Source: Cenarchaeum sp. SB0662_bin_33 (GTDB lineage Archaea; Thermoproteota; Nitrososphaeria; Nitrososphaerales; Nitrosopumilaceae). Taken from it: a DNA stretch of 5,078 nt. This document shows, in pieces, positions 1 to 5,078 of this stretch; the first letter of the stretch is position 1, and every line of letters starts with the position of its first letter. The position numbers were made by a program, and so were the translations under genes. The DNA lies in the NCBI GenBank assembly GCA_009840065.1, contig VXON01000110.1, positions 1-5,078 on the forward strand. The letters run 5' to 3'. The notes beneath the pieces were generated by a model. That model searched no databases. It was not told the DNA's origin and saw nothing but the letters and a program-made list of their open reading frames with translations.

Positions 1-228
1 CAATCATCGCAATAAACATCTCTAATACAATCACAACGAGCACCCCCAATTGTGGCTATATACCGATTTTATCATCATACTTTGGTACGGTTGCTCGTCA
101 ACATACCAATACATCGTACCTTTTAGTTATAACTAGGAAAAGTAGTTTTTCTACACTAAAAGGCCTAATTTACTTGACTTCCAACTAGTTGCCTAGGTCG
201 CATCTGAGAAATTTTTCACGCCTAGCGT
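1..228. other. Gene-free, palindrome-rich stretch at left edge
   Basis: I see no convincing gene here. One plus-strand frame is open from the left edge (3) to a TAG at 186-188, about 61 codons. It contains no Met codon, is dominated by Ile, Ser and Thr, and matches nothing I recognise, so it could only be the tail of a gene starting outside the window. The stretch is instead marked by nested inverted repeats (84-163), a 10-bp palindrome CAACTAGTTG (182-191), an AvrII-like CCTAGG (192-197), and the first half of a decamer hairpin (215-239). CTAG occurs five times between 133 and 232. Confidence 0.4.
84..163. repeat. Two adjoining inverted-repeat structures
   Basis: The first structure pairs GGTACG (84-89) with CGTACC (115-120), and inside it GTTG (90-93) with CAAC (99-102) around a 5-nt loop. 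The second, sharing two bases with it, pairs CCTTTTAG (119-126) with CTAAAAGG (156-163). Inside that, TAGGAAAA (134-141) pairs with TTTTTCTA (146-153) using one G-T wobble and a GTAG loop. A perfect 12-bp palindrome TAGTTATAACTA lies at 124-135 and offers an alternative fold. The pairings are read directly from the sequence. Whether they act as RNA, as a protein-binding site or not at all is unknown. Confidence 0.45.
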
Positions 229-239
229 CTAGGCGTAAA
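215..239. repeat. Convergent TTYACGCCTA pair forming a hairpin
   Basis: TTCACGCCTA (215-224) faces its inverse TAGGCGTAAA (230-239, which is TTTACGCCTA on the other strand). The centre, CGCCTAG (219-225) and CTAGGCG (229-235), is a perfect 7-bp stem around CGT; A218-T236 extends it, and after one mismatch two further pairs follow. The same decamer recurs three times at 1751-1930, about 1.5 kb away, so this is a member of a dispersed family and not an isolated palindrome. It overlaps the stop codon of the doubtful minus-strand frame 229-759. Confidence 0.5.
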
Positions 240-759
240 TTGGCACTTTTTCACTTTCTGTAAAATTACCATGTATTGCAAAAATAGGTAATGTGTACAT
301 CTGATGATGGATTGTTATTTTATGTATTCTGATATGAACAAGTTGCATATCGACGCTCTCGCTACAAATGTCAGATATCAATTTTAGTAGGAATTGCACA
401 TGTATCCAGATAAGCTGACTCTGGCACATACAACAAATGTACCGGTGTTGTGTTTTGGTACATATTGTTTTTAGCGTTTTTTTACCACACATATGATGGC
501 AAAACAGGTGGCCGGCCACATAGACTATAACTGCAAAGACGCCGTACATGTATAACAGTCGTAAATTATTGATATTTCTAAATTCGAATTTAGAAATATC
601 ATAAAACAAATAGCAAAACATGACATGCGTAAGCAGCTGGCAAGCTGTTACGAATTTCAAGAGGCATACATCTTGTGATATGTCTCTAAATTCGGATATG
701 ATAACATGCATAACAACATAAAAAAAAATAAAAAATGAATGATTAAAGGAATGGTCCAA
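229..759 (-). CDS. Doubtful ORF, hydrophobic Cys/His-rich protein
   Basis: I do not recognise this 176-codon frame. The longest version starts at a TTG (759) and the first ATG is residue 17 (711-709), giving about 160 residues. Hydrophobic stretches near residues 8-22, 33-55 and 68-90 could be membrane segments. A Cys/His-rich part follows (H84, H88, H89, C91, C100, H105, C109, C110, C112), loosely suggesting metal binding. Against a real gene: it is very poor in Gly and Ala, the N-terminal Phe run is produced by an oligo-T tract, there is no ribosome binding site, the stop lies in a hairpin, and a perfect 32-bp palindrome sits inside it. If real, the ATG at 711 is the better start because the T tract would otherwise lie inside the gene. 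It may equally be a chance frame in AT-rich DNA. Confidence 0.22.
   Translation of the reverse strand: MDHSFNHSFFIFFYVVMHVIISEFRDISQDVCLLKFVTACQLLTHVMFCYLFYDISKFEFRNINNLRLLYMYGVFAVIVYVAGHLFCHHMCGKKTLKTICTKTQHRYICCMCQSQLIWIHVQFLLKLISDICSESVDMQLVHIRIHKITIHHQMYTLPIFAIHGNFTESEKVPIYA
508..519. repeat. Perfect 12-bp GC-rich palindrome
   Basis: GTGGCCGGCCAC is perfectly self-complementary and contains the 8-bp GGCCGGCC. It is a GC island in otherwise AT-rich surroundings. The function is unknown; it may be a protein-binding site or chance. Confidence 0.4.
570..601. repeat. Perfect 32-bp palindrome
   Basis: The 16-nt arm TGATATTTCTAAATTC (570-585) is followed with no spacer by its exact reverse complement (586-601). 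Pairing stops at the next base on each side (T569, T602). A degenerate relative lies about 108 bp downstream: TGATAT at 676-681 and CTAAATTCG at 686-694. No oligo-T run follows closely on either strand, which does not favour a simple terminator. It could be a dimeric-regulator site, a cruciform, or the relic of an inverted duplication. Confidence 0.75.
720..735 (-). terminator. Oligo-T tract, possible archaeal-type terminator
   Basis: On the minus strand this reads six Ts, an A, then nine Ts. Archaeal RNA polymerase commonly terminates at oligo-T tracts without needing a hairpin, so this could end a minus-strand transcript arriving from the right. I see no obvious hairpin directly upstream. 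The alternative is a bent A-tract or simple AT-rich DNA. Confidence 0.3.
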
Positions 760-1130
760 TGTTTGCTGTCAGACTTATCATAATGGTTATGAATATGGCA
801 CCCCAAACACGGCCAGCAACCATATAGATATTACTAAATGGCAGAACCGATAAATTATAGGCACATCCTAAAACTAGATGTCTTTGAGGGGTATGCCAGC
901 CTGCATTTCCACATATGTTGGTGAACTGCCATTCAAATCGAGATGTCCTTTGTTGGTAAAGCAAACAACCCAACCTTTGGACAGTTGTTTTTCAGTGGTT
1001 GGAGTGAGCCCCGAACTTTTGTTTGATCAGACTGGTTATGTCAATATCAAATATTTCATCCAACACCCAAAATTAACATCAACTAAAATATCAACAATTT
1101 AGAGGCCTCATATAGGCATCCCAACTCAAG
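760..1130. other. No supportable gene
   Basis: Overlapping open frames occur here, at 878-1102 on the plus strand (74 codons, ATG) and 743-973 on the minus strand (76 codons, TTG). They occupy the same DNA on opposite strands, have unremarkable composition and no start signals, and I recognise neither. A third minus-strand frame spans about 1029-877 with no start codon. It reads like ordinary soluble protein (for example SKGWVVCFTNKGHLDLNG) and ends in a TAG, so it might be a small gene remnant, but this is weak. GAGGCCTC at 1102-1109 is an 8-bp palindrome. Confidence 0.35.
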
Positions 1131-1179
1131 TTAACGACATTTATCGTTAATATTCCAAAACCACTGTAACCCATTAACG
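1131..1179 (+). promoter_or_regulatory. TTAACG half-site cluster upstream of small ORF
   Basis: TTAACGA (1131-1137) is inverted as TCGTTAA (1144-1150) across six bases, and a third TTAACG occurs at 1174-1179. All three lie within 70 bp of the ATG at 1201. An inverted pair with a spaced single half-site is the usual form of an operator for a dimeric regulator. The AT-rich TTAATATTCC (1147-1156) at the right arm could serve as a TATA-like element, giving a start near 1176 and a leader of about 25 nt. The site is visible; its role as promoter or operator is inference. Confidence 0.4.
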
Positions 1180-1200
1180 TCTGCTTACACATAGTCTATC

Positions 1201-1389
1201 ATGAAGGAAGAGTTACAGGCTAAACTCCGCGCCAAACATGACCAACTTCGTCAGGCCGAGGCCAAGTTGGTTGTATTACGGGACGAGGCCGCCAAGTCGA
1301 TTGGTGCCGTTGAGGCACAGGTACGTAAAGTCGAAGTAATATACACAAAAACTAGCGACATTGAAGACGAAATCGTGCATTCTTCGTGA
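1201..1389 (+). CDS. Small predicted coiled-coil protein, function unknown
   Basis: This encodes 62 residues with an ATG start and TGA stop, and no recognisable Shine-Dalgarno sequence. Residues 2-45 are dense in Lys, Glu, Arg, Gln and Ala with regularly spaced Leu and Val (L5, L9, L16, L23, L26, then V37, V41, V44), predicting a long amphipathic helix or coiled coil. The tail (46-62) is acidic and probably less ordered. Coding is supported by a jump in GC against the flanks, by many C- or G-ending codons, and by protein-like composition. No signal peptide or membrane segment is present. The frame continues for 39 more codons past the TGA to a TAA at 1507-1509, running into the repeat unit. 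The gene converges on the methyltransferase gene, so the two are not one operon. I do not recognise the family; a small oligomerising or DNA-associated protein would be a guess. Confidence 0.6.
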   Translation: MKEELQAKLRAKHDQLRQAEAKLVVLRDEAAKSIGAVEAQVRKVEVIYTKTSDIEDEIVHSS

Positions 1390-1392
1390 CAG

Positions 1393-1520
1393 GTGGATGA
1401 AATATTGTGCATTCGAAGGGCAAATGTGACCTCAAAACCCCTACCTTTTTGGGTCAAAAGTACCCCATGCGAGTACGTCTACATATGTCGTATGCCGTAT
1501 TTGGTCTAAAAGTATCATAC
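1393..1520 (+). repeat. Repeat unit, copy 1, with two potential stem-loops
   Basis: The core 1396-1470 matches 1617-1691 at 73 of 75 positions (differences at 1432 and 1464). Beyond the core the copies diverge but stay alignable to the motif CTAAAAGTATCATAC. Stem-loop 1 pairs GACCT (1428-1432) and AAAA (1434-1437) with TTTT (1446-1449) and GGGTC (1451-1455), one mismatch, loop CCCCTACC. Stem-loop 2 pairs CATGCGA (1466-1472) with TCGTATG (1488-1494), including one G-T wobble. The unit begins four bases after the stop of the small ORF, so it could form that transcript's 3' end. Strand is assigned only for description. Confidence 0.75.
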
Positions 1521-1613
1521 AAATAATACCCAAGTTATACAGGGCAGTCTGAAAAACCAAAAATCACACAAACATTATCTTTTAACCCCTCCTGGGGCGA
1601 CAATGTACATCAT
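1521..1613. other. Spacer between the two repeat units
   Basis: There is no gene. The only structure I see is a short possible hairpin, CCCC (1586-1589) with GGGG (1594-1597) around TCCT. Confidence 0.4.
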
Positions 1614-1736
1614 GTAGATGAAATATTGTGCATTCGAAGGGCAAATGTGACCCCAAAACCCCTACCTTTTTGGGTCAAAAGTACACCATGCAATTACGCC
1701 TACAACATGTTGCATGTACACTAAAAAGTGCTATAC
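1614..1736 (+). repeat. Repeat unit, copy 2, with two potential stem-loops
   Basis: This is the direct copy of the unit 221 bp upstream. Stem-loop 1 pairs 1649-1653 with 1672-1676 and 1655-1658 with 1667-1670, with one mismatch and the same loop. Stem-loop 2 pairs CATGCAA (1687-1693) with TTGCATG (1710-1716), seven Watson-Crick pairs. A competing 10-bp palindrome CAACATGTTG lies at 1703-1712. The loop of stem-loop 2 holds TTACGCCTA (1694-1702), a near match to the dispersed decamer. CATGTAGATG at the left boundary (1611-1620) recurs at 1881-1890. Confidence 0.75.
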
Positions 1737-1750
1737 ACGACACATGTACC

Positions 1751-1783
1751 ATTTCACGCCTAAAAGCTAAACCCCCCTTATAC
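1751..1783 (+). repeat. C-rich repeat, copy 1
   Basis: Identical to 1917-1944 over its first 28 bases, then TTATAC is shared after a 2-bp difference. It contains the decamer TTCACGCCTA (1753-1762) and a run of six Cs (1772-1777). AACCCCCCT (1770-1778) can pair with AGGGGGGTT at 1833-1841. Confidence 0.7.
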
Positions 1784-1792
1784 AATGTGCTA

Positions 1793-1802
1793 TTTACGCC
1801 TA
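1793..1802 (+). repeat. Isolated TTYACGCCTA decamer
   Basis: TTTACGCCTA, followed by AA as in the two longer copies but without their C run. It is another dispersed copy of the motif. Confidence 0.5.
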
Positions 1803-1831
1803 AAGCCAGATGTAGTAAATTTATCGATTTT

Positions 1832-1841
1832 GAGGGGGGTT
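1832..1841 (+). repeat. G-tract complementary to both C-rich repeats
   Basis: GAGGGGGGTT lies between the two C-rich copies and is complementary to AACCCCCCTC at 1936-1945 (10 bp) and to AACCCCCCT at 1770-1778 (9 bp). Only one pairing can form at a time. Confidence 0.5.
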
Positions 1842-1851
1842 GAACGTTTAC

Positions 1852-1895
1852 GCATGATATGGGCAGCCAATACCCAAAGCATGTAGATGTCATGC
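1852..1895. repeat. Small inverted-repeat cluster
   Basis: GCATGA (1852-1857) pairs with TCATGC (1890-1895) and TGGG (1860-1863) with CCCA (1873-1876). Alternatively GCATG (1879-1883) pairs with CATGC (1891-1895). The stems are short, so the support is modest. Confidence 0.3.
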
Positions 1896-1916
1896 TAAGA
1901 TACATGGTCAAAATCT

Positions 1917-1951
1917 ATTTCACGCCTAAAAGCTAAACCCCCCTCTTATAC
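1917..1951 (+). repeat. C-rich repeat, copy 2
   Basis: Second copy of the element at 1751-1783, 166 bp downstream, with a CT insertion before TTATAC. It lies about 60 bp past the stop of the methyltransferase gene, so on the minus strand it would be in that transcript's 3' region. I see no oligo-T tract there that would clearly end the transcript. Confidence 0.7.
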
Positions 1952-2008
1952 GTATGGAAAATCCGGTTATATCATATATGAGCAACATATTGGGGTCAAA
2001 CGAGTATT

Positions 2009-5000
2009 TTACACCAGTCTGCTCTGCGCAGGCCCTTTGATGAAATTATCTAGACCGGTCTTTATGGGCTTCCATTCTGATGGTTCAAACTCTTTTGGCA
2101 GTTCAGATACGAGTCTGTCCGACTCTACGCCCACATATACAAGACGTTCTATTAGTGGTACGATATCAAGAGGTTTACCATCTAAACCTTTGGTTGCGTC
2201 ATTTGTTATGCTACTATCTTTGTCTACATGTATCTTGTAGCGGTCTATTGCCCATTCAAGTGGTGTGCGACCATTAACACGATATTTAGTTTCTGGAATA
2301 TTTTCAAATACTATAATGCCGTTAATTTTGAGTGTTTTTGTGTCTTTTACCGTTTTGCCGTCCTTTTTTATTCTGGCAAAGTCCATCTTTTCATACTTTC
2401 CGAATTTGGCTTTTGGTCTTCCCAAGTTATATCTCTCACAAGTCTCCCAGGATAGATGTAGGTCTGCAAGTTTTCTACCAATCGTACAGAATGGCCAAAA
2501 GTCAGGTGCCATTGGTATACGTGGTAATTCTCTAGTCAGGTTGTTGGCGTACTTTTTGCGGTATCCGGCATGATGCAATATACCATATGTGTAGTAGAAT
2601 ATGTCGAGTTTTGATATTGTATCATCCTTGTAATGTTTATGATATTTGGACAGAGCATAATCAGTGATGTTATCTTGCATCATTTCATCTTCACCTGAAA
2701 CGGGAATATCTGTCCATGATGTATCACCTCCTGATCCGGCATCATGTCTGTTATGAACACCGAGAACTCGCCCTGAATCCTGTATGGCACTATTATGCAC
2801 AGATTGCGCAGATCTCTCTCTCAAGTCAGACTTCTTTATTTTTAACGGAAATGTCTGGCCGTTTTTGTTAATTTGTATGTCGGGAACTACATCGGTCATT
2901 ATTGCAGAGAATTCTACATCCGCATGATACGGTACTGCAATCACTTTATTTTTTGAGTCGTTTTTAGGGAAGAATTTTGGAACTAAAACCATTGTTTCTA
3001 CAAATGTTTTGTCAAAGTATAGGTATTGTTTAAAGAATGGACGATACAAACTGTTTCTGATTTTATTTTGGTCAAATAGTAGATTTTTAGATCTTTTCAA
3101 GAATCGAGTCAAGTTTGGAGTCCATTTAACTCGTTTTGGATCTACTATTGGGTTATCCCAATTCTGGGATTTGCAATAATCAATATGACACTTCATGTTT
3201 TTTGATAATTCTTTCTTTGATGAATTATATGCCCAAGCATCGCGACTTGTTCCAATCCCCCTTGAATAAATGCTGAATACTGCATCTCCCCTGCCCTTCT
3301 TTGCATCTTTGCTACCCATGGGCAAATAGTCGTTAAACTCATCACGGCGCTGATTTAGCCAGTCATTGTGCTTGTCAGGTTTTATTACACACCAGTCCTG
3401 TATGCCTTTAATGGACCCCGCCGCTCTGATTATCTCAAGTTTCTTTTCTCGTGAATGAAAATCACCAATGTCATGATAATGAATAATACCGGAACGATTT
3501 TTTTTGGGATTCTTGACCAGTATTGTTATTGCAACCGGGGCTCTAGAACCGGAGCCAAAAACCTTTCCCCCCTCTTTTCTAGATATTTCGCCTTGTGTTC
3601 GTTGATTACCCCTCAAGTCAAACACCCATACACTGGTAAACTCTTCCTGTATACATGCGCGCAGGCCTACAGCAGCCTCTGATCTTATGAAGGAACCGTT
3701 TGTTACAAATCCGATAATTCCGGACTCTCCTATTCTGTCTGATGCCCAGCGTATTGATTGTATGTAGGAGTCATATAGCGATCTTACCAAGCCAATAGTG
3801 GGATTGATTGTCTTTGTCTTTTCTAGATATGTATCTTCAATACGCTTTCTTATCTCTGGATACTCTACATTCTGATTCTGGTCGTTATAGTTTGACTGGC
3901 CGGCTGAATACGGTGGATTCCCCACGATAATATGCAGGTTTGTCTTGCGCTGTTTCTGCCGTCTCTTTCTAATATCTACAAATTGCTCATCTATCTTAGA
4001 CTGCTCATATTTGTGGTGTTTCCCTTCTAGATATCTTGGATTCATCATAAGCGTATCCGTATAGTTCATTCCCTCAAATGGTGCATACTCATCAGACTGT
4101 ACGATATCATGATATGTGGATTCCAGATTTGCCGTGGCAATGTAAAATGCTAGTAGTGACAACTCGTTTGCAAACATGTCATTGCAGTACTTTGACTGTA
4201 CGTTATCTCCAAGTAGTCCAGAGTCAAGCAGCCTTGCCAAGAACGTTCCTGTCCCTGTAAATGGGTCTAGTATCTTTACCGAATCATCAGAAAAGTCGGT
4301 ACCAAACTCAGACTCCAGTATATGCGCCACACTATACAGTATAAAATCAACTACCTCTATTGGCGTATATACAATGCCGTCCCGACTAGCCCTCTTTGGA
4401 TCAAACTTTTGATAGAACGTCTCATAGATGTTCCGGATAAACTCCTGTCTAGACTCGTTGTCTGTTATGGATTCGGCAACCAGTTTGATGTCTGTATAGT
4501 CTATAATATCATCAGAAATTCCCAATATGTCTCGGAGTCGTTCTAGTTCCCGCGCTATACTGTTTGTATTATAAAATTCGTAATCATACACCATGGCAAA
4601 TATTCTAGCAGTAACAATATGCTGTATCAGCATGTTTGTTATGCTGGTCTGATCTATGGTGTCATTGAGTATCTCTTTACATATGGTTACAAACCGTGCA
4701 GACTCTGCCTCATACTTTTTGTTGCCATGAATCCTTTCGAGTACGAGATTTTTAGTATCTGCAATAACATCCCCAAGATTCTCCCCGAACTTTCTGATTG
4801 CCTCATCATAGTTTGAAAAGTCATCAAATGCATCCTGTATGCGCTCGTCTATGGAGACGTGATCATCCTCCGCATTGGACTTTATTCTGTTGACAAACTC
4901 ACCAAGGCCGTACTTTGCAGAGTCCGGCTGTATTACTATATGTCGAATCCTCGGATGCCGTGTCATCTTGTCCTGTATGGTAGTCATTATCAGAGAATCG

Positions 5001-5017
5001 CCATTTCTTGTCACCAC
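2009..5017 (-). CDS. Type ISP-like N6-adenine DNA methyltransferase, specificity
   Basis: This 1002-residue protein probably transfers methyl from S-adenosylmethionine to adenine N6 in a specific DNA site. Residues about 35-210 are helical and resemble the coupler that joins motor and methyltransferase in Type ISP enzymes (MLIQHIVTARIF at 129-140). Next come motif X (GIVYTPIEVVDFI, 214-226), motif I for cofactor binding (DPFTGTG, 251-257), an acidic motif (ANELSLLAF, 283-291) and catalytic motif IV (NPPY, 367-370, continuing SAGQSNYND). Type ISP-like blocks follow: SIRWASDRI (421-429), GFVTNGSF (436-443) and a target-recognition region with YGILHHAGYR (811-820) and LPRIP (831-835). All key residues look intact. 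Full Type ISP enzymes are about 1,500-1,600 residues with an N-terminal nuclease and helicase, both missing here. The frame is closed by a TAA before 5017, so they are not simply cut off. Starts are GTG 5017, GTG 5014 or ATG 4987; the TATA-like box suits any of them. Confidence 0.92.
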   Translation of the reverse strand: MVTRNGDSLIMTTIQDKMTRHPRIRHIVIQPDSAKYGLGEFVNRIKSNAEDDHVSIDERIQDAFDDFSNYDEAIRKFGENLGDVIADTKNLVLERIHGNKKYEAESARFVTICKEILNDTIDQTSITNMLIQHIVTARIFAMVYDYEFYNTNSIARELERLRDILGISDDIIDYTDIKLVAESITDNESRQEFIRNIYETFYQKFDPKRASRDGIVYTPIEVVDFILYSVAHILESEFGTDFSDDSVKILDPFTGTGTFLARLLDSGLLGDNVQSKYCNDMFANELSLLAFYIATANLESTYHDIVQSDEYAPFEGMNYTDTLMMNPRYLEGKHHKYEQSKIDEQFVDIRKRRQKQRKTNLHIIVGNPPYSAGQSNYNDQNQNVEYPEIRKRIEDTYLEKTKTINPTIGLVRSLYDSYIQSIRWASDRIGESGIIGFVTNGSFIRSEAAVGLRACIQEEFTSVWVFDLRGNQRTQGEISRKEGGKVFGSGSRAPVAITILVKNPKKNRSGIIHYHDIGDFHSREKKLEIIRAAGSIKGIQDWCVIKPDKHNDWLNQRRDEFNDYLPMGSKDAKKGRGDAVFSIYSRGIGTSRDAWAYNSSKKELSKNMKCHIDYCKSQNWDNPIVDPKRVKWTPNLTRFLKRSKNLLFDQNKIRNSLYRPFFKQYLYFDKTFVETMVLVPKFFPKNDSKNKVIAVPYHADVEFSAIMTDVVPDIQINKNGQTFPLKIKKSDLRERSAQSVHNSAIQDSGRVLGVHNRHDAGSGGDTSWTDIPVSGEDEMMQDNITDYALSKYHKHYKDDTISKLDIFYYTYGILHHAGYRKKYANNLTRELPRIPMAPDFWPFCTIGRKLADLHLSWETCERYNLGRPKAKFGKYEKMDFARIKKDGKTVKDTKTLKINGIIVFENIPETKYRVNGRTPLEWAIDRYKIHVDKDSSITNDATKGLDGKPLDIVPLIERLVYVGVESDRLVSELPKEFEPSEWKPIKTGLDNFIKGPAQSRLV

Positions 5018-5045
5018 AAGACATGGTGTAGTGATATTGATTGAA

Positions 5046-5054
5046 GTTTATACA
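5046..5054 (-). promoter_or_regulatory. TATA-like box for methyltransferase gene
   Basis: On the minus strand this reads TGTATAAAC, close to archaeal TATA boxes. With the usual 25-27 bp spacing, transcription would begin near 5024, leaving about 7 nt before GTG 5017 or about 37 nt before ATG 4987. There is no Shine-Dalgarno sequence in between, consistent with a leaderless or short-leader transcript. A further AT-rich block (5065-5078) could also contribute. Confidence 0.4.
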
Positions 5055-5078
5055 TTTTAGTGATCTTTTTTATTAAAA

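Noticed and set aside
743..973. 76-codon minus-strand ORF with TTG start and a hydrophobic C-terminal part
   Set aside because: It has a weak start and unremarkable composition, and lies opposite another frame.
878..1102. 74-codon plus-strand ORF with ATG start
   Set aside because: It overlaps competing minus-strand frames, has no start signals and resembles no family I know.
1251..1457. Minus-strand frame opposite the coiled-coil ORF
   Set aside because: It is a shadow of the plus-strand gene, which has the better codon pattern.
1628..1843. 71-codon plus-strand ORF starting with GTG inside repeat copy 2
   Set aside because: The equivalent frame in copy 1 stops early. Both differences between the cores change the amino acid in this frame, which suggests no protein-level constraint.
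4899..5024. 41-codon minus-strand frame starting with ATG at the predicted transcription start, overlapping the methyltransferase N-terminus
   Set aside because: The methyltransferase frame looks more protein-like over the same bases; no family recognised.
5011..5055. 14-codon minus-strand frame whose TGA overlaps the second GTG start (GTGA), as in translational coupling to an upstream gene
   Set aside because: The preceding DNA is AT-rich and promoter-like; only the missing flank could show an upstream gene ending here.
1..5078. CRISPR array, tRNA, rRNA or transposase
   Set aside because: I saw no regularly spaced short repeats, no tRNA T-arm in a cloverleaf context, no rRNA-like stretch and no transposase motif.

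Overview
The window holds one large, confidently identified gene, one small plausible gene, and about 2 kb of gene-poor DNA unusually rich in palindromes and short dispersed repeats. The large gene (minus strand, 2009-5017) encodes a 1002-residue gamma-class N6-adenine DNA methyltransferase with the methyltransferase and C-terminal specificity architecture of the Type ISP single-chain restriction-modification enzymes (LlaBIII/LlaGI family). It lacks the N-terminal nuclease and helicase that family normally carries.

The source is probably an archaeon or another prokaryote of moderately low GC. ATA and AGA codons are common, the two best genes have no Shine-Dalgarno sequence, and the large gene has a TATA-like box placed for a short-leader or leaderless archaeal transcript. 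This would suit a mesophilic Thaumarchaeota-like genome. The assignment is inference; the Type ISP family itself occurs in both bacteria and archaea.

Layout: 1-760 is AT-rich with many inverted repeats, including a perfect 32-bp palindrome, and has one doubtful membrane-like frame on the minus strand. 760-1130 has no supportable gene. At 1131-1179 three TTAACG half-sites, two of them inverted, precede a 62-residue predicted coiled-coil ORF (1201-1389, plus strand). This ORF and the methyltransferase gene converge on a gap of about 620 bp (1390-2008). That gap contains two copies of a roughly 125-bp unit, two copies of a 33-35-bp C-rich element, and dispersed copies of the decamer TTYACGCCTA. 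The same decamer also occurs as a hairpin at 215-239.

The most interesting signals are the methyltransferase without its motor and nuclease, and the duplicated unit. The two copies of the unit keep the same two potential stem-loops, with one compensatory pair change and two wobble-preserving changes, as expected if it acts as RNA or as a structured site. No RNA gene of a known family, CRISPR array or transposase was recognised.
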